Positions 27,452-36,537 of a stretch of 64,000 nt of DNA are shown piece after piece; positions within the stretch are counted from its first letter, which is position 1; each line of letters begins with the position of its first letter. Location: contig JADKGC010000005.1 in assembly GCA_016717205.1 (NCBI GenBank), positions 1 to 64,000 of the forward strand. The letters are read 5' to 3'. The translations under genes and the position numbers were made by a program. The notes beneath the pieces are model-generated. The model was not told the origin of the DNA. It was given only the letters and a program-made list of their open reading frames with translations, and ran no database searches. This DNA is from Candidatus Flexifilum breve. GTDB lineage: Bacteria > Chloroflexota > Anaerolineae > Aggregatilineales > Phototrophicaceae.

Positions 27452-28791
27452 GCGACAGCCTGCACTATCACACCCTGCAAGACCTGCGGGCGCTCTCGCT
27501 CGACGAGCTGCGCGCCCTGTGGGAACTCGTGCCGACCGACCGCCAGCGCGCTTATCGTGCGGCCTATGACCGAGAGGTCAAGACGGCGGGTGCGGAAGGC
27601 TCGGATGCTAAAGAACGCAAGATCGCGCTCGCCTTGCTCAAGCGCTATCACGAGGCGGCGCTCGTCCCGGTCGGACTGCGCTGGGCACGCGCGCCGAAGC
27701 GCGTCCAGGAAGCAGCGCAGCGCGGTGAAGGATTTGACGCACCGGAAGCTGAAACAATAGCGAAAACCGGCAAGCCGTCGGGCAAAGTGATCGCGGTACT
27801 GGGTGCGCTCATGTTCCTGATGGTGGCATTCCTCTTGCTGCGCGGCGGGGATGGAACGAGCGGTACGGCAGAAACCACCGCCGAAGTCGATGTCACCGTT
27901 ACGCTCCCGCCGGGGATCACACCCACACCCCTCGCGCTCGAAGCGCAGGACGAAGTGATTGAAGGCGGGGACACCAGCCGCGCGCCGTTCTATCCGATCA
28001 ACCTACAAATCAGCCTGCCTGATCAGACCGTGCCGCGTGTGTGGGTGGTGCAGCGCCGGGCGGTGCGTGCGTCCGAATGGAACTTCGATCCGAACCCGGA
28101 TACCGCGTCGTTCCTCAACGGCATGAGTGTGCGCCCGGTGATCGGCATCCCGTGGTCGGAGGACAACGCGGCGTGGTTCGACCAGATCAGCGCAGGGGCG
28201 GAATTTCGTTTGCAGATGAACACGGGCGCGATTCTGACCTTCGCCTTTGAGGACAAGCGCGATGTGCGGCGCAGCGATACGGGCATCTTCCGGCAGGTCA
28301 ATCCGGGGTTAGTCTTGCTCCTGCTCGGCGAAACCGATGCGGACGGTCTGCCAACGGCGACGCGCACGCTGGTCACAGCCGTCTATCCCATCGAACAGGA
28401 ATTGGGGCGTGCGGGCGAATTGATTGGCGTGCTGGCACAGCCGATCGTTGCAGTCACACCCACGCCACTCCCGACCGCCACGCCAACGCTGATTCCGTTC
28501 ATCGGCTTGGATGTGCAGATCATCAGCGTGACCACCAGCGCAGGACAGGTCACGACGCGGTTGCGTCTCTACAACGGCGGGAACACAATGCTGCCGATCT
28601 CGTCGGAGGATGTGTGGTTGGCGCTCGGCTATGTCGAGAATCCGCCGGGACCGCGCACACCTGCGGAGGGACTCAGTCCTTTCGATCTGCTGCCCGGTCA
28701 AGCAGCGGATATGACTCTCGTGTGGCTGTGGTCGGGTGAGCCATATGCGAGTCTGGGGATTGGCGCGTACCGTTTCGCGCTGCAATTTTGA
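27448..28791 (+). CDS. Single-pass membrane protein of the transfer operon
   Basis: 447 residues overlapping the previous gene by ATGA. The N-terminal ~105 residues are cytoplasmic and helical (LHYHTLQDLRALSLDELRAL). One membrane span lies at about 111-131 (KVIAVLGALMFLMVAFLLL), followed by a large extracellular part with Thr/Pro linkers and beta-rich segments (VWVVQRRAVRASEWNFDPNP, LDVQIISVTTSAGQVTTRLR). It could play the role of a VirB8- or VirB10-like channel component, but no family motif proves this. Confidence 0.55.
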   Translation: MSDSLHYHTLQDLRALSLDELRALWELVPTDRQRAYRAAYDREVKTAGAEGSDAKERKIALALLKRYHEAALVPVGLRWARAPKRVQEAAQRGEGFDAPEAETIAKTGKPSGKVIAVLGALMFLMVAFLLLRGGDGTSGTAETTAEVDVTVTLPPGITPTPLALEAQDEVIEGGDTSRAPFYPINLQISLPDQTVPRVWVVQRRAVRASEWNFDPNPDTASFLNGMSVRPVIGIPWSEDNAAWFDQISAGAEFRLQMNTGAILTFAFEDKRDVRRSDTGIFRQVNPGLVLLLLGETDADGLPTATRTLVTAVYPIEQELGRAGELIGVLAQPIVAVTPTPLPTATPTLIPFIGLDVQIISVTTSAGQVTTRLRLYNGGNTMLPISSEDVWLALGYVENPPGPRTPAEGLSPFDLLPGQAADMTLVWLWSGEPYASLGIGAYRFALQF

Positions 28792-28819
28792 GTTTTGATT
28801 CGCCCGAAAAACCGTTCAT

Positions 28820-28868
28820 AACCCTACATACCGTTCATGTTTTCTCGTGATGGTATGTAGGGTTTTTT
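28820..28868 (+). terminator. Hairpin with T-run, sharing the TATGTAGGG repeat
   Basis: AACCCTACATACC at 28820-28832 and GGTATGTAGGGTT at 28852-28864, followed by six Ts. It sits 29 bases after the end of the membrane-protein gene, so it can terminate the first transfer operon. The 18 bases CCCTACATACCGTTCATG are identical to the inverted copy at 13504-13521, so a second role as a binding site is possible. Confidence 0.65.
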
Positions 28869-28881
28869 GTTGAATGGCAGT

Positions 28882-28948
28882 CCCGGAATCTTCCAATGGA
28901 GGACTGGACGATTCCGGGAGTTCGGCGATCTGACTTTGCTACCCTGAG
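28882..28948 (+). promoter_or_regulatory. Shared transfer-operon promoter element, copy 2
   Basis: CCCGGAATC (28882-28890) faces GATTCCGGG (28910-28918), which begins the shared 39-bp block ending ACTTTGCTACCCTGAG at 28948. An ACCCTGA...TCAGGGT inverted repeat follows the -10-like TACCCT. It lies 140 bases before the VirB2-like gene; the rest of 28949-29087 holds nothing else I can support. Confidence 0.65.
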
Positions 28949-29087
28949 ACTGTATCAGGGTGAAGCACTGCTCGTGCCGGATGACCCCACACGATCAAGC
29001 GCACCGCCTCTGAGCGGCTGCCCAAACGTCATGGCGCACGTCCGTTTCTCCCTGATGCGTTTGTCTATCCATCAAGGAGCTGCTCGC

Positions 29088-29327
29088 GTGAATCTTTCGC
29101 AAGCCATTCAAGACCTGTTCAACGATATTCGGGATGTGGCGCAGATCATTGCGCCCATCGCTGCCATCATCGGGTTTATCGGTCTCGGCGTCATGTACAT
29201 GGGTTCAAGCTGGCCCTTGATCGGCGACTGGAAGAAGGACAATCCGAAAGCCGCCAATCAGGTCGTCATCGGTCTCCTGTTCGTCGTCTTCGCCTCCAGT
29301 GTCACCGCGCTGATCTCCTTCACCTAA
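29088..29327 (+). CDS. VirB2/TrbC-like pilin
   Basis: 79-80 residues with two hydrophobic helices (IIAPIAAIIGFIGLGVMYMG and VVIGLLFVVFASSVTALISF) separated by a short polar loop, the layout of VirB2/TrbC conjugative pilins. I used GTG 29088, 8 bases after AAGGAG, rather than the far upstream ATG at 28896, which would include promoter sequence. It is the first gene after the second promoter copy and is followed by VirB3- and VirB4-like genes in the standard order. Confidence 0.75.
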   Translation: MNLSQAIQDLFNDIRDVAQIIAPIAAIIGFIGLGVMYMGSSWPLIGDWKKDNPKAANQVVIGLLFVVFASSVTALISFT

Positions 29328-29392
29328 ATCGCCGTGTCCGCCAGCGCGGGGGTAGTCGTCTGCCTCCGCGCCGTTTCGTATGGAGAGACTGC

Positions 29393-29866
29393 ATGGCAGC
29401 AGACTTCAAATCGCACATCCTCAGCCGGGATGAGAAAGGCTTCGGCGGCATCCCGTTCAAGCGCCTGCTGTTCGGCGGGATCGCGGGCGGCTTCGCGTAC
29501 ACCGTGTGCCGCTTCGCCCTACCGGATATCGCCATTCCGGTCGGCATTGTCGTGGCGATCCTATTGATCGTGATGACCGCACCGCGCGGCGGGCTGCCGC
29601 TGTGGATGCGCCTGTGGCTCAACCTGCGCGGCGCGATCCTGCTTGCAGCGGTTGAAAATCCTGTCGGGATGGCGGCGGAAGTGGCGAAGATGCTGTCACT
29701 CCCAACCGATGCCGCCTTGTTGGATGGACACCGCCTGTTCGCGCCACCCGCCGGGTTGGTCGAGGTCGATCTATCGGAGTGGGTGACGTTCGCTCGTGCT
29801 CGTGACTTGGATCGTGGCGACGGGCTGGTGTTCGTGGGTTCCCCCTTAGAAGAGGAGGCGCTGTGA
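29393..29866 (+). CDS. VirB3/PrgI-like membrane protein
   Basis: 157 residues. FGGIPFKRLLFGGIAGGFAY and IPVGIVVAILLIVMTAPRGG are two closely spaced membrane helices near the N-terminus, followed by a cytoplasmic tail. This is the PrgI/VirB3 layout that normally precedes VirB4. Its stop overlaps the VirB4 GTG start (GTGA). It likely anchors VirB4 to the inner-membrane channel. Confidence 0.7.
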   Translation: MAADFKSHILSRDEKGFGGIPFKRLLFGGIAGGFAYTVCRFALPDIAIPVGIVVAILLIVMTAPRGGLPLWMRLWLNLRGAILLAAVENPVGMAAEVAKMLSLPTDAALLDGHRLFAPPAGLVEVDLSEWVTFARARDLDRGDGLVFVGSPLEEEAL

Positions 29867-31773
29867 CGAATGTGCGCACGTTTCTGATCGAGCCGTTCGA
29901 CATCATGCTGCACGCGACAGAGGAGGGTGTGGCAGCACTGCAGGCGCGCTTCTCAACCTGGCTGCGCACGCTGTCCGGGGAAGCCCGCTTCCTGTGCTGG
30001 CAGATGCCCGCCACGTTGGACGCGAAGATCGCCGCGCTCGATCAGGCTGAGGTTCAAACCGAGGACGCGCAGCGGCGTGACCTGCTGATCGAGTACCGCC
30101 GCGAATACGAACGCATGAATGCCGGGGCAGAATACCAGCGCGCGCTGTGCGGGATGGTGCTGTGGAACGACCAGAATCCGCGCGCCATCGCCGGTGGACT
30201 GTCGTCTGCCTTCGATACTCCCGTGACCGAAGGGGCATTCCCGGCGCTGTTTGAGGGGCAGTACGAACTGCGCGATCGTCCCTTCTGGCATCTCGCGCCG
30301 TCTGGTCGTCCCGGCGGTCGCCCGTACTGGGCGGTGCTGACGAGCTACGAATTCGCGCCGGCGACGTGGAATTTCTTCCGTCCGCTCCCGCCGCTGCTCC
30401 GGCTCAACTTCCCGCTGGCGCTGGCGGTGGACATCCCGAAGACGTATGACCGCAATGCTGCTATCGACGCGATTGAAAGCATCATTCAGGCGTACCAGGT
30501 GCATCTGGCGGGCGTGCGCGGCGAGGACAGCCGCTCGGTGCAGCGCGTCGCTGACTGCCGCCGAGCTTTACAAGAGATCAACAATGGCGATGCGCTGCAT
30601 CTGGTGCAGGTCGCCGTCGCGGTTGCGGCGGACGATCTGGAGACGCTCAAGGAGCGCGTTGCAGCCGTCATCAATGAGACGCGGGCGTGGTTCAGCCTGC
30701 GTCAAGAGGTGGGTGAACTGCTGTCGCGGGCGGTCGAGTTCTTCACCGCCCGCCGCACGAAAGATATTAACTTGCCGACCACGACATGGCCGGTCACCTC
30801 GCGCGAACTGGCGCTGATGCTCGCCCCTCTCGGCTACCGCAAGCTCTCGACGACCGATGGGGTGCTGCGTGGCGAAGCGGTGGGTGGGGCATATCCGGTC
30901 TTTCACAATTCGTGGCGGGACAAACGCGCCACCCATGAAGTTTGGGTCGGTCAGTCGGGCTACGGCAAGACGTTCGCGCTCAACTGCTATCTGACCCGCG
31001 AGTACGCCGAGAACGGCATCTCGTTCGACTTTCTCGAGCCGATGGGACACGGGCGGCACATCGCCGATGCCTTCGGGCTACCGTGGTATGTGCTGAGCGC
31101 GAAGGCGACCAAGCTCAATCCACAGGATGTGATGTTCCCGACGCTGCTCGAACAGGTCAGCCACACGACGCGCCTTTACGAGACCGTCTTGGGGCGGCAG
31201 CTTTCCGGTGGGCAGCGTGAGAACCTCGAACGTGGGCTGCTCGGTGAGGCACTGGAGACACTCTATCGCGGTTTCCCTGACCTAAATCGGGTCACGCCTG
31301 ACCTCGCGCCGACCTGTGAGACGGTCTGCGATGTGCTGGGGAGTCTGGGCGATAAGCCCGCCATGCAAGCCATCGCCCGTGACCTCGCCGATGAGATCGC
31401 CGGGCTGTGTACCGGATCGGGACCGTGGTCGGTGTTTCTGAATGGCACCACCAATGTCGATCTGACGCGCGGCGGACGCGACTGGATCAGTCCGCGTGTC
31501 TTCTCCTTCCACGAGTTGGAAGGCGATCCAATCCTGCAAGCGCTGGCGTACACGCAGGTACTCTCTGCCATCCGCCGCGACAGCCTGATCGACGAGCAGC
31601 CGCGCATCATCGCCGTCGATGAGGTCTACCGCCTGATGCGCCACCCGTCGCTGCTGGACTTCCTGATCGAGGCGGCGAAGACGTTCCGCACAAGGCGCAA
31701 AAAAGCCTTGATGGTCGATCAATGGATGCAGCACTCGCCGCAAGTTGTGGCAGGTTGGCACGTTCGGCTTTGA
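29863..31773 (+). pseudogene. virB4: VirB4-like conjugation ATPase, 3' end lost
   Basis: 636 residues. Walker A VGQSGYGKTFALN is near residue 362 and Walker B RIIAVDEVYRLM near 580, followed by AAKTFRTRRKKALMVDQ, the arginine/glutamine region shared by VirB4/TraC ATPases. VirB4 proteins power pilus assembly and substrate transfer at the inner membrane. The reading frame stops soon after that region, where the convergent serine recombinase sequence begins (about 31.72-31.78 kb). The terminal ~150 residues expected of the family are missing and were not found elsewhere in the window. The simplest reading is an insertion or recombination event in virB4. Confidence 0.85.
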
Positions 31774-32509
31774 ATTCTTCCGTCCCACGCCAGTGCGTAT
31801 ACCGTCCATAGGGTTTCTTACCCGCATAGGCGCTGCGCCAGTGCCCGTTCCCGTACTTATAGGCATAGCGTTCTTGCAGCGCCTTCCACGAATAATCGGG
31901 AAAGGTGCGGAGGATAATCCATTGGTCAACATCCCCTTCGACCATTGCCCGCAGTTTTTCCAAATCGTCTTCTTCCCAGAAATAGCCGAGACTCTTGTGG
32001 GTCGTGCTGCGACGTGAGGTTGTGCCATCGCGCCAGTACACCACTGCCTGTTTGGTATGGCGGCTGATCTTGCTGACCTTCACGTAGTGAGCGAATGCCT
32101 CGAACAGTGCCCGCTTTTCTTCGCTCGGTACCTCGTCCCATCGGGCAATGACCATCTCTAACGCGGGACGTGCCTCGGCTAGGGAGCGCGAACGCTGTTT
32201 ACCCGAATCAATCCGCGCGAGTTCAGTCCGCAAGTTGGCGATCTCGTAATCTGCTTTCTCGAAGTGTGCTTGAGCGCGGGCGACCATCTCGGCATTGGAA
32301 AGCAGTCCCAAGCTGGCGATGATGTTGTCTTTCGCCGTCTCCGCCTGCCGGATCGCTGCCTTCAGCCGTCGGACTTCGGACTGATCCACGTTCTCAAAAC
32401 TCGCCAGCGCTGCTGCCCACGCTGCCTCGTCAATGGTTGTCGCCCGCAGTCGTTCGAGCAGCATCTCGTCGATCAATTCGTCGAGGATGAACGCGCGCAG
32501 CTTCCACAC
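31607..32509 (-). pseudogene. Large serine recombinase 2, C-terminal part (other frame)
   Basis: The coiled-coil and C-terminal region of the recombinase begun at 33711. KLRAFILDELIDEMLLERL, FENVDQSEVRRLKAAIRQAE and a long helical segment are typical of the part after the zinc ribbon. Upstream in this frame ESHAEKYEYLLNEYPYRS leads into it, so the gene is split by one frameshift near 32560-32590. After GTEEFKAERANLPQLA (about 31750) the frame runs on into antisense virB4 sequence, so the last ~45 residues are not recombinase. The true end coincides with the junction. Confidence 0.75.
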
Positions 32510-33711
32510 GGTTGAACGGTAGGGATACTCATTGAGCAGGTACTCGTACTTCTCGGCATGTGATTCCAGACACCTGCCAGCCGCTTGTGCGGATGGGCAG
32601 ACAAATCGTCGGTGTAGATCAAGCCGGAATAGGTCGGCGGTTCGGTGCAGCGTTCCGCCTTATCGTGCCGGATCCACGGGCGATACGGGACATAATCCGG
32701 GTTCGGCTCACCGTGGAAGTCGGTCGGCGAGAGGCGGTTGAAAGCATACATGAACAGATCGAGCGGGATGATCGGCTCGTGATTGTTCCACTGCACGACT
32801 GCTCCCATATGCACCCAGTGTCCGATGTACGCGACATTGACCAGCATGTATTCCAGTCCCGTGCTTGAGGGAGTCAATTTGCCCGTGACCAGCGAACGAC
32901 GGTCGAGATGATCCGTCGCCTTGAAGCCCTCCGGCACCATCCCCTCGACAATATCAGGGAAATACGGACCGTTGCGTTCGATAAACCGCCACGTCTGGAA
33001 CAAGTTGCCGTTGTTCTCACGAAATAACTCAAAGTAGCGCAGCGCCACATCAGCATACAAATCGAAGCGCTTGTACTTGCGGAAATCGGGGTTGCGCTGC
33101 TCGTTCACCTTCGCGCGGCAGTCCACCATGAAACCGGGGAGAATCCTGCGACCCGACCACATGCCACCCGCGCTCCGGCTGTGCCGCGCCTTCACCAAAC
33201 GCCCCCGAATCTGGTATTCGAGGTAATCGGCGGCGCGCTGTGCTTCCTCACGAAACATCTTGATATGCGACGATCCCATGATTGGATGGGCGAAGTCGTA
33301 GACCATGCGCGGAGTCATCACCTGCACATTATTCGCTCGGCACGCTTCGATGAACTTGTTGGTTTCGATCATCGTCACATCGCGGAAGAAGCGATCCACA
33401 TCCTGCGCGGCGACCAAGCCGATCTGCCCCGCTTCAATCATCTGCATGAGCTGCGTCATGCCCTTGCGCTCGTGAATTTTCTTCGTTCCACTCACGGCGG
33501 CATCGGCGTCGATCATATGAACATTCTCGCGTAACCAGCCGCGATCCAGCAGATGCTCGATCATGTCGATGGTTTGGAGCGTGGTCGAGATGTTGCCAAT
33601 CTGCCCTTCGGACGACTGGCGGTAGTAGACGGCTGCCGGGCGACCCAACGGCAAGGGTTGTGCCTTGTACGGGTCAATCGGCTGTTCAGGGCGTTTCAAC
33701 GGACGCGGCAT
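32473..33711 (-). CDS. Large serine recombinase 2, N-terminal part
   Basis: 412 residues. The resolvase domain shows VYYRQSSEGQIGNISTTLQT (nucleophile region near residue 32) and GLVAAQDVDRFFRDVTMIE. The recombinase domain shows VALRYFELFRENNGNL and YMLVNVAYIGHWVHMGAVVQ, followed by the start of a zinc-ribbon-like region (PPTYSGLIYTDDLSAHPHKR). The last ~25 residues are out of frame relative to the continuing ORF. It is a different lineage from the recombinase at 18.5-20.4 kb. It points toward the virB4 junction, as an integrase does when it sits at the edge of an inserted element. Confidence 0.85.
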   Translation of the reverse strand: MPRPLKRPEQPIDPYKAQPLPLGRPAAVYYRQSSEGQIGNISTTLQTIDMIEHLLDRGWLRENVHMIDADAAVSGTKKIHERKGMTQLMQMIEAGQIGLVAAQDVDRFFRDVTMIETNKFIEACRANNVQVMTPRMVYDFAHPIMGSSHIKMFREEAQRAADYLEYQIRGRLVKARHSRSAGGMWSGRRILPGFMVDCRAKVNEQRNPDFRKYKRFDLYADVALRYFELFRENNGNLFQTWRFIERNGPYFPDIVEGMVPEGFKATDHLDRRSLVTGKLTPSSTGLEYMLVNVAYIGHWVHMGAVVQWNNHEPIIPLDLFMYAFNRLSPTDFHGEPNPDYVPYRPWIRHDKAERCTEPPTYSGLIYTDDLSAHPHKRLAGVWNHMPRSTSTCSMSIPTVQPCGSCARSSSTN

Positions 33712-33751
33712 GATTCAGTTATCCTTTTCATCGTTTGCCTCCAATACAAAA

Positions 33752-33793
33752 CGCCCTGCTCCCGTGAGTGAAAATACGGCAAGAGCAAGGCGC
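33752..33793 (-). terminator. Imperfect hairpin between small gene and recombinase 2
   Basis: CGCCCTGCTCCCG and CGGCAAGAGCAAGGCG form an imperfect stem, followed by TTTT on the minus strand. It may attenuate transcription from the 34007 gene into the recombinase. Confidence 0.35.
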
Positions 33794-33809
33794 TTGATAT
33801 ACAATGCGT

Positions 33810-34007
33810 CTAGCCCTGCGCAGTGTCTCTATCACTCGCGGGGTCAGCCGGATCGGGGTGTACCACCACCTCGGTTCGGCGTTCAATAGAATCAGTATAG
33901 GCATTTCCTTCCAGACGCGCAACAATCCGCATGATCTGGCGGCACACATCCACCAGATTGATGCGTTCTTCGGTTGCCGGGGGTGTATCGCGCAGTTCAT
34001 CGTGCAT
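33810..34007 (-). CDS. Small hypothetical protein upstream of recombinase 2
   Basis: 65 residues starting MHDELRDTPPATEERINLVD; charged, with one likely helix (VDVCRQIMRIVARLEGN). ATG 34007 follows GGGGGTGA at good spacing. It lies 85 bases downstream of copy 3 of the shared promoter element and precedes the recombinase, so it may be an excision or regulatory factor by position. No family is recognised. Confidence 0.45.
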   Translation of the reverse strand: MHDELRDTPPATEERINLVDVCRQIMRIVARLEGNAYTDSIERRTEVVVHPDPADPASDRDTAQG

Positions 34008-34091
34008 CGATGTTCACCCCCGTCGTGCTATTCAGTTGTTCAGAAAAAGCGTGCTGCCGGTTCATCGTTTGCTCCGGGTTTTACCGATGAA

Positions 34092-34130
34092 CTCAGCATA
34101 GCAAAGTCGCTACCGGGAAAACCCGGAATC
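34092..34130 (-). promoter_or_regulatory. Shared promoter element, copy 3 (toward recombinase 2)
   Basis: Read on the minus strand: GATTCCGGG-N14-ACTTTGCTATGCTGAG, the same 39-bp layout as copies at 22830 and 28910. Further GGAATCTTCC and GGACGATTCC half-sites lie between 34150 and 34200. It should drive the 65-aa gene and recombinase 2. The remaining stretch up to 34410 probably also holds the promoter of the RelE-UvrD gene but shows no clear boxes. Confidence 0.65.
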
Positions 34131-34410
34131 TTACAGGTTAGGGTTGGGAATCTTCCATATGGCGCTGTTAATTTTACAGTTTTTGCTGGACGATTCCGGG
34201 ATCACGATGTAAAAATGCCTTTTATAGATTTATAATTAACTCCTGCTCAACAACACATCACAAACGTCAAGGCGGCGATTACGAACTGTCTGTAAAATAC
34301 AAGCAGTGGTAACAACCAACTCTTATCCGTGTCGTAAGGGATGCAGGGCAGTCCTTAGACCTGACCAGCAGTCCCCCATACGCACACCTTCTGAAGAATG
34401 GCTGCGACTT

Positions 34411-36537
34411 ATGAGTTACAAAATTTCTATACGTCAAAATTTCTTCGCAGACTTGCTCAATGTTCCCAGAGATGTTGCTAAACGCACAGATGAAATTCAA
34501 CGCGAACTTGAGCACGATCCGTGTACACCACGCGGAGACACCATCAAGAAGCTGAAAGGCTTTGAGCGATTGTGGCGCTACCGCATCGGCGATTTCCGGC
34601 TGATTTATGCAGTCGATGGTCTGTTCGTTGAATATCTGGCAATCGGTCCGCGTGGCAGCATCTACCAGCGGTTTAATTACAACCCTGATCAGCCTGACGA
34701 AACGGAAGCACGTATGACAGAGGCGGGTCTTTTTCCCGATTCTGAATTAGCGCAGCGCGTGCAGAACGATACAGGGTGGCTAGCCTATGCGGATCGTCAG
34801 CGTAAGCGGCTTGAGGCGGAAGCTCAAGCACAGACCGCGCTGCCCGTCATTATGACAGCGGAACTGCTCACCAAGTGGCGCATTCCGGAGGAATTTCACG
34901 CACTGTTGCCGCCCTGCCGCCAGCGTACTGATGTTGATCGACTTGTTGATGCGGGACATATCCCTACAGAAATAGGTGTGCGCCTCATCGATCTCCAGTA
35001 TCCGAAATCTGCTGCTGAGATTGCTGGTGAACCGGTACGGATGATTCTCGCTGAGGATGACCTCATTCGCTATGTTGAGGGAGAGATTACCCACTTTCTC
35101 CTCAAGCTCGATCCGCGCCAAAACGAGTTGGTTGACTGGGCGCTCGAAGGTCCTACCTTGGTCAAAGGCGGACCCGGTTCGGGGAAATCAACGGTTGCCA
35201 TGTATCGCACACGTTCAGTATTTGAACGCGCGGCAGCAAATGGCGATCAACCCCCGCACATCCTGTTTACGACGTATACCAATGCCCTTGTGAGTGCAAC
35301 CGAAGAACTTCTGCCGCGTGTGCTGGAAGGGCTGCCCGGCACATTCGAAATATCGACCGTAGACCGGCTCGCCGTGCAAATCGCTTATGGTGACAGTTTC
35401 CACCCGCAGTTCGCCGGATCATACGAGTGGAAAGCGGCGGTCAAGTCGGCGCGGGCTGAATATGCACCGAGCGTTGGTGGTATGGAAGGCGCACTGCTGG
35501 CACGCAAATTTGCGGCTCTGAGCGATGCCTATCTCGCTGACGAATTCGCGTGGGTGATCGAAGGACGCGGACTAGAAACAGTAGATGAGTACCTGACAGC
35601 AGATCGCGTAGGGCGAGGACAGGCTTTCACTGAAAAGATGCGCCGCATGGTGTGGGAATTGTACGAGAAAACACGCGGGCAGCTTGCAGCATCGAAGCGC
35701 GTACCGTGGAGCCAAGTGCATAAGCTGGCACTGTTGAAAGCCAAAGCTGCTCCGAAAAAGTACGATTACGTCATCATCGACGAGGCGCAAGACCTGACGC
35801 CTCTGCAACTGCGGCTGTGCGCTGCACTGGTGCGTGATCCGCGCCATCTCTTCCTCGCCGCAGACTCCTCACAGTCGATCTACAATCGCGGTTTTTCCTT
35901 TAGCCGGGTCGATGAGGCGCTCAATGTGTCGCGCCGTACTCGTCTGCTGAAGCGCAACTACCGTTCGACCCGTGAGATTGCCGAAGCGGCACATGAAATT
36001 CTGACGCATGAAGCCGGCGATCCCGAAACACTCGCCCAAGAACACATTCACTTCGGTTCTAAACCGGTGCTAGCTTTTGCGGGCAACCATGAAGAACAAA
36101 TCAGCTTGATTATCGACTACATCCGGCGCAATGCCCGCTATCTCCGTCTGCCAACCGGAGCAGCAGCTATTCTCTGCCCTACTAACTATCTCGCAGAGCA
36201 GATTGCACGCGATTGTCAAAATGCGGGCTTATCTGCACGTCATATGAAGGGCGACACCTTACGACTGGATGATCCATATGTGAAGGTGCTGACGATTCAC
36301 AGTGCAAAGGGATTAGAGTTTCCCATCGTCGCTGTACCATCCGTTGACGAGGGGGTGCTGCCGCGTGCCAGCGAAGCGACCGATCCCGACGATCTTGCCA
36401 GCGAGATGAACCTTCAGCGCCGACTGCTGTTTGTCGCCGCAACGCGGGCAATGCGCGGCTTAATCGTGACCTGTGCCGGTACACCATCGAGCTTCTTACA
36501 GCCGCTCACTGAGCGCCGGTGGGAAATTATCCGGTAG
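34411..36537 (+). CDS. RelE/ParE-like domain fused to UvrD-type helicase
   Basis: 708 residues from ATG 34411 (MSYKISIRQNFF). Residues 1-90 read like a RelE/ParE-fold toxin domain (DVAKRTDEIQRELEHDP, KKLKGFERLWRYRIGDFRLI, YAV). After a linker a superfamily 1 helicase follows: Walker A GGPGSGKST near 252, DYVIIDEAQDLT near 454, RNYRSTREIAE, LTIHSAKGLEFP near 626 and FVAATRA. RelE normally cleaves mRNA on ribosomes; as a fused module it may bind or cut nucleic acid loaded by the helicase. It converges on the HNH gene with an 11-base overlap. The fusion and position suggest a defence or stress function. Confidence 0.88.
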   Translation: MSYKISIRQNFFADLLNVPRDVAKRTDEIQRELEHDPCTPRGDTIKKLKGFERLWRYRIGDFRLIYAVDGLFVEYLAIGPRGSIYQRFNYNPDQPDETEARMTEAGLFPDSELAQRVQNDTGWLAYADRQRKRLEAEAQAQTALPVIMTAELLTKWRIPEEFHALLPPCRQRTDVDRLVDAGHIPTEIGVRLIDLQYPKSAAEIAGEPVRMILAEDDLIRYVEGEITHFLLKLDPRQNELVDWALEGPTLVKGGPGSGKSTVAMYRTRSVFERAAANGDQPPHILFTTYTNALVSATEELLPRVLEGLPGTFEISTVDRLAVQIAYGDSFHPQFAGSYEWKAAVKSARAEYAPSVGGMEGALLARKFAALSDAYLADEFAWVIEGRGLETVDEYLTADRVGRGQAFTEKMRRMVWELYEKTRGQLAASKRVPWSQVHKLALLKAKAAPKKYDYVIIDEAQDLTPLQLRLCAALVRDPRHLFLAADSSQSIYNRGFSFSRVDEALNVSRRTRLLKRNYRSTREIAEAAHEILTHEAGDPETLAQEHIHFGSKPVLAFAGNHEEQISLIIDYIRRNARYLRLPTGAAAILCPTNYLAEQIARDCQNAGLSARHMKGDTLRLDDPYVKVLTIHSAKGLEFPIVAVPSVDEGVLPRASEATDPDDLASEMNLQRRLLFVAATRAMRGLIVTCAGTPSSFLQPLTERRWEIIR

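Noticed and set aside
28896..29087. N-terminal extension of the VirB2-like pilin
   Set aside because: It covers the shared promoter block; GTG 29088 follows AAGGAG and gives the correct pilin length.
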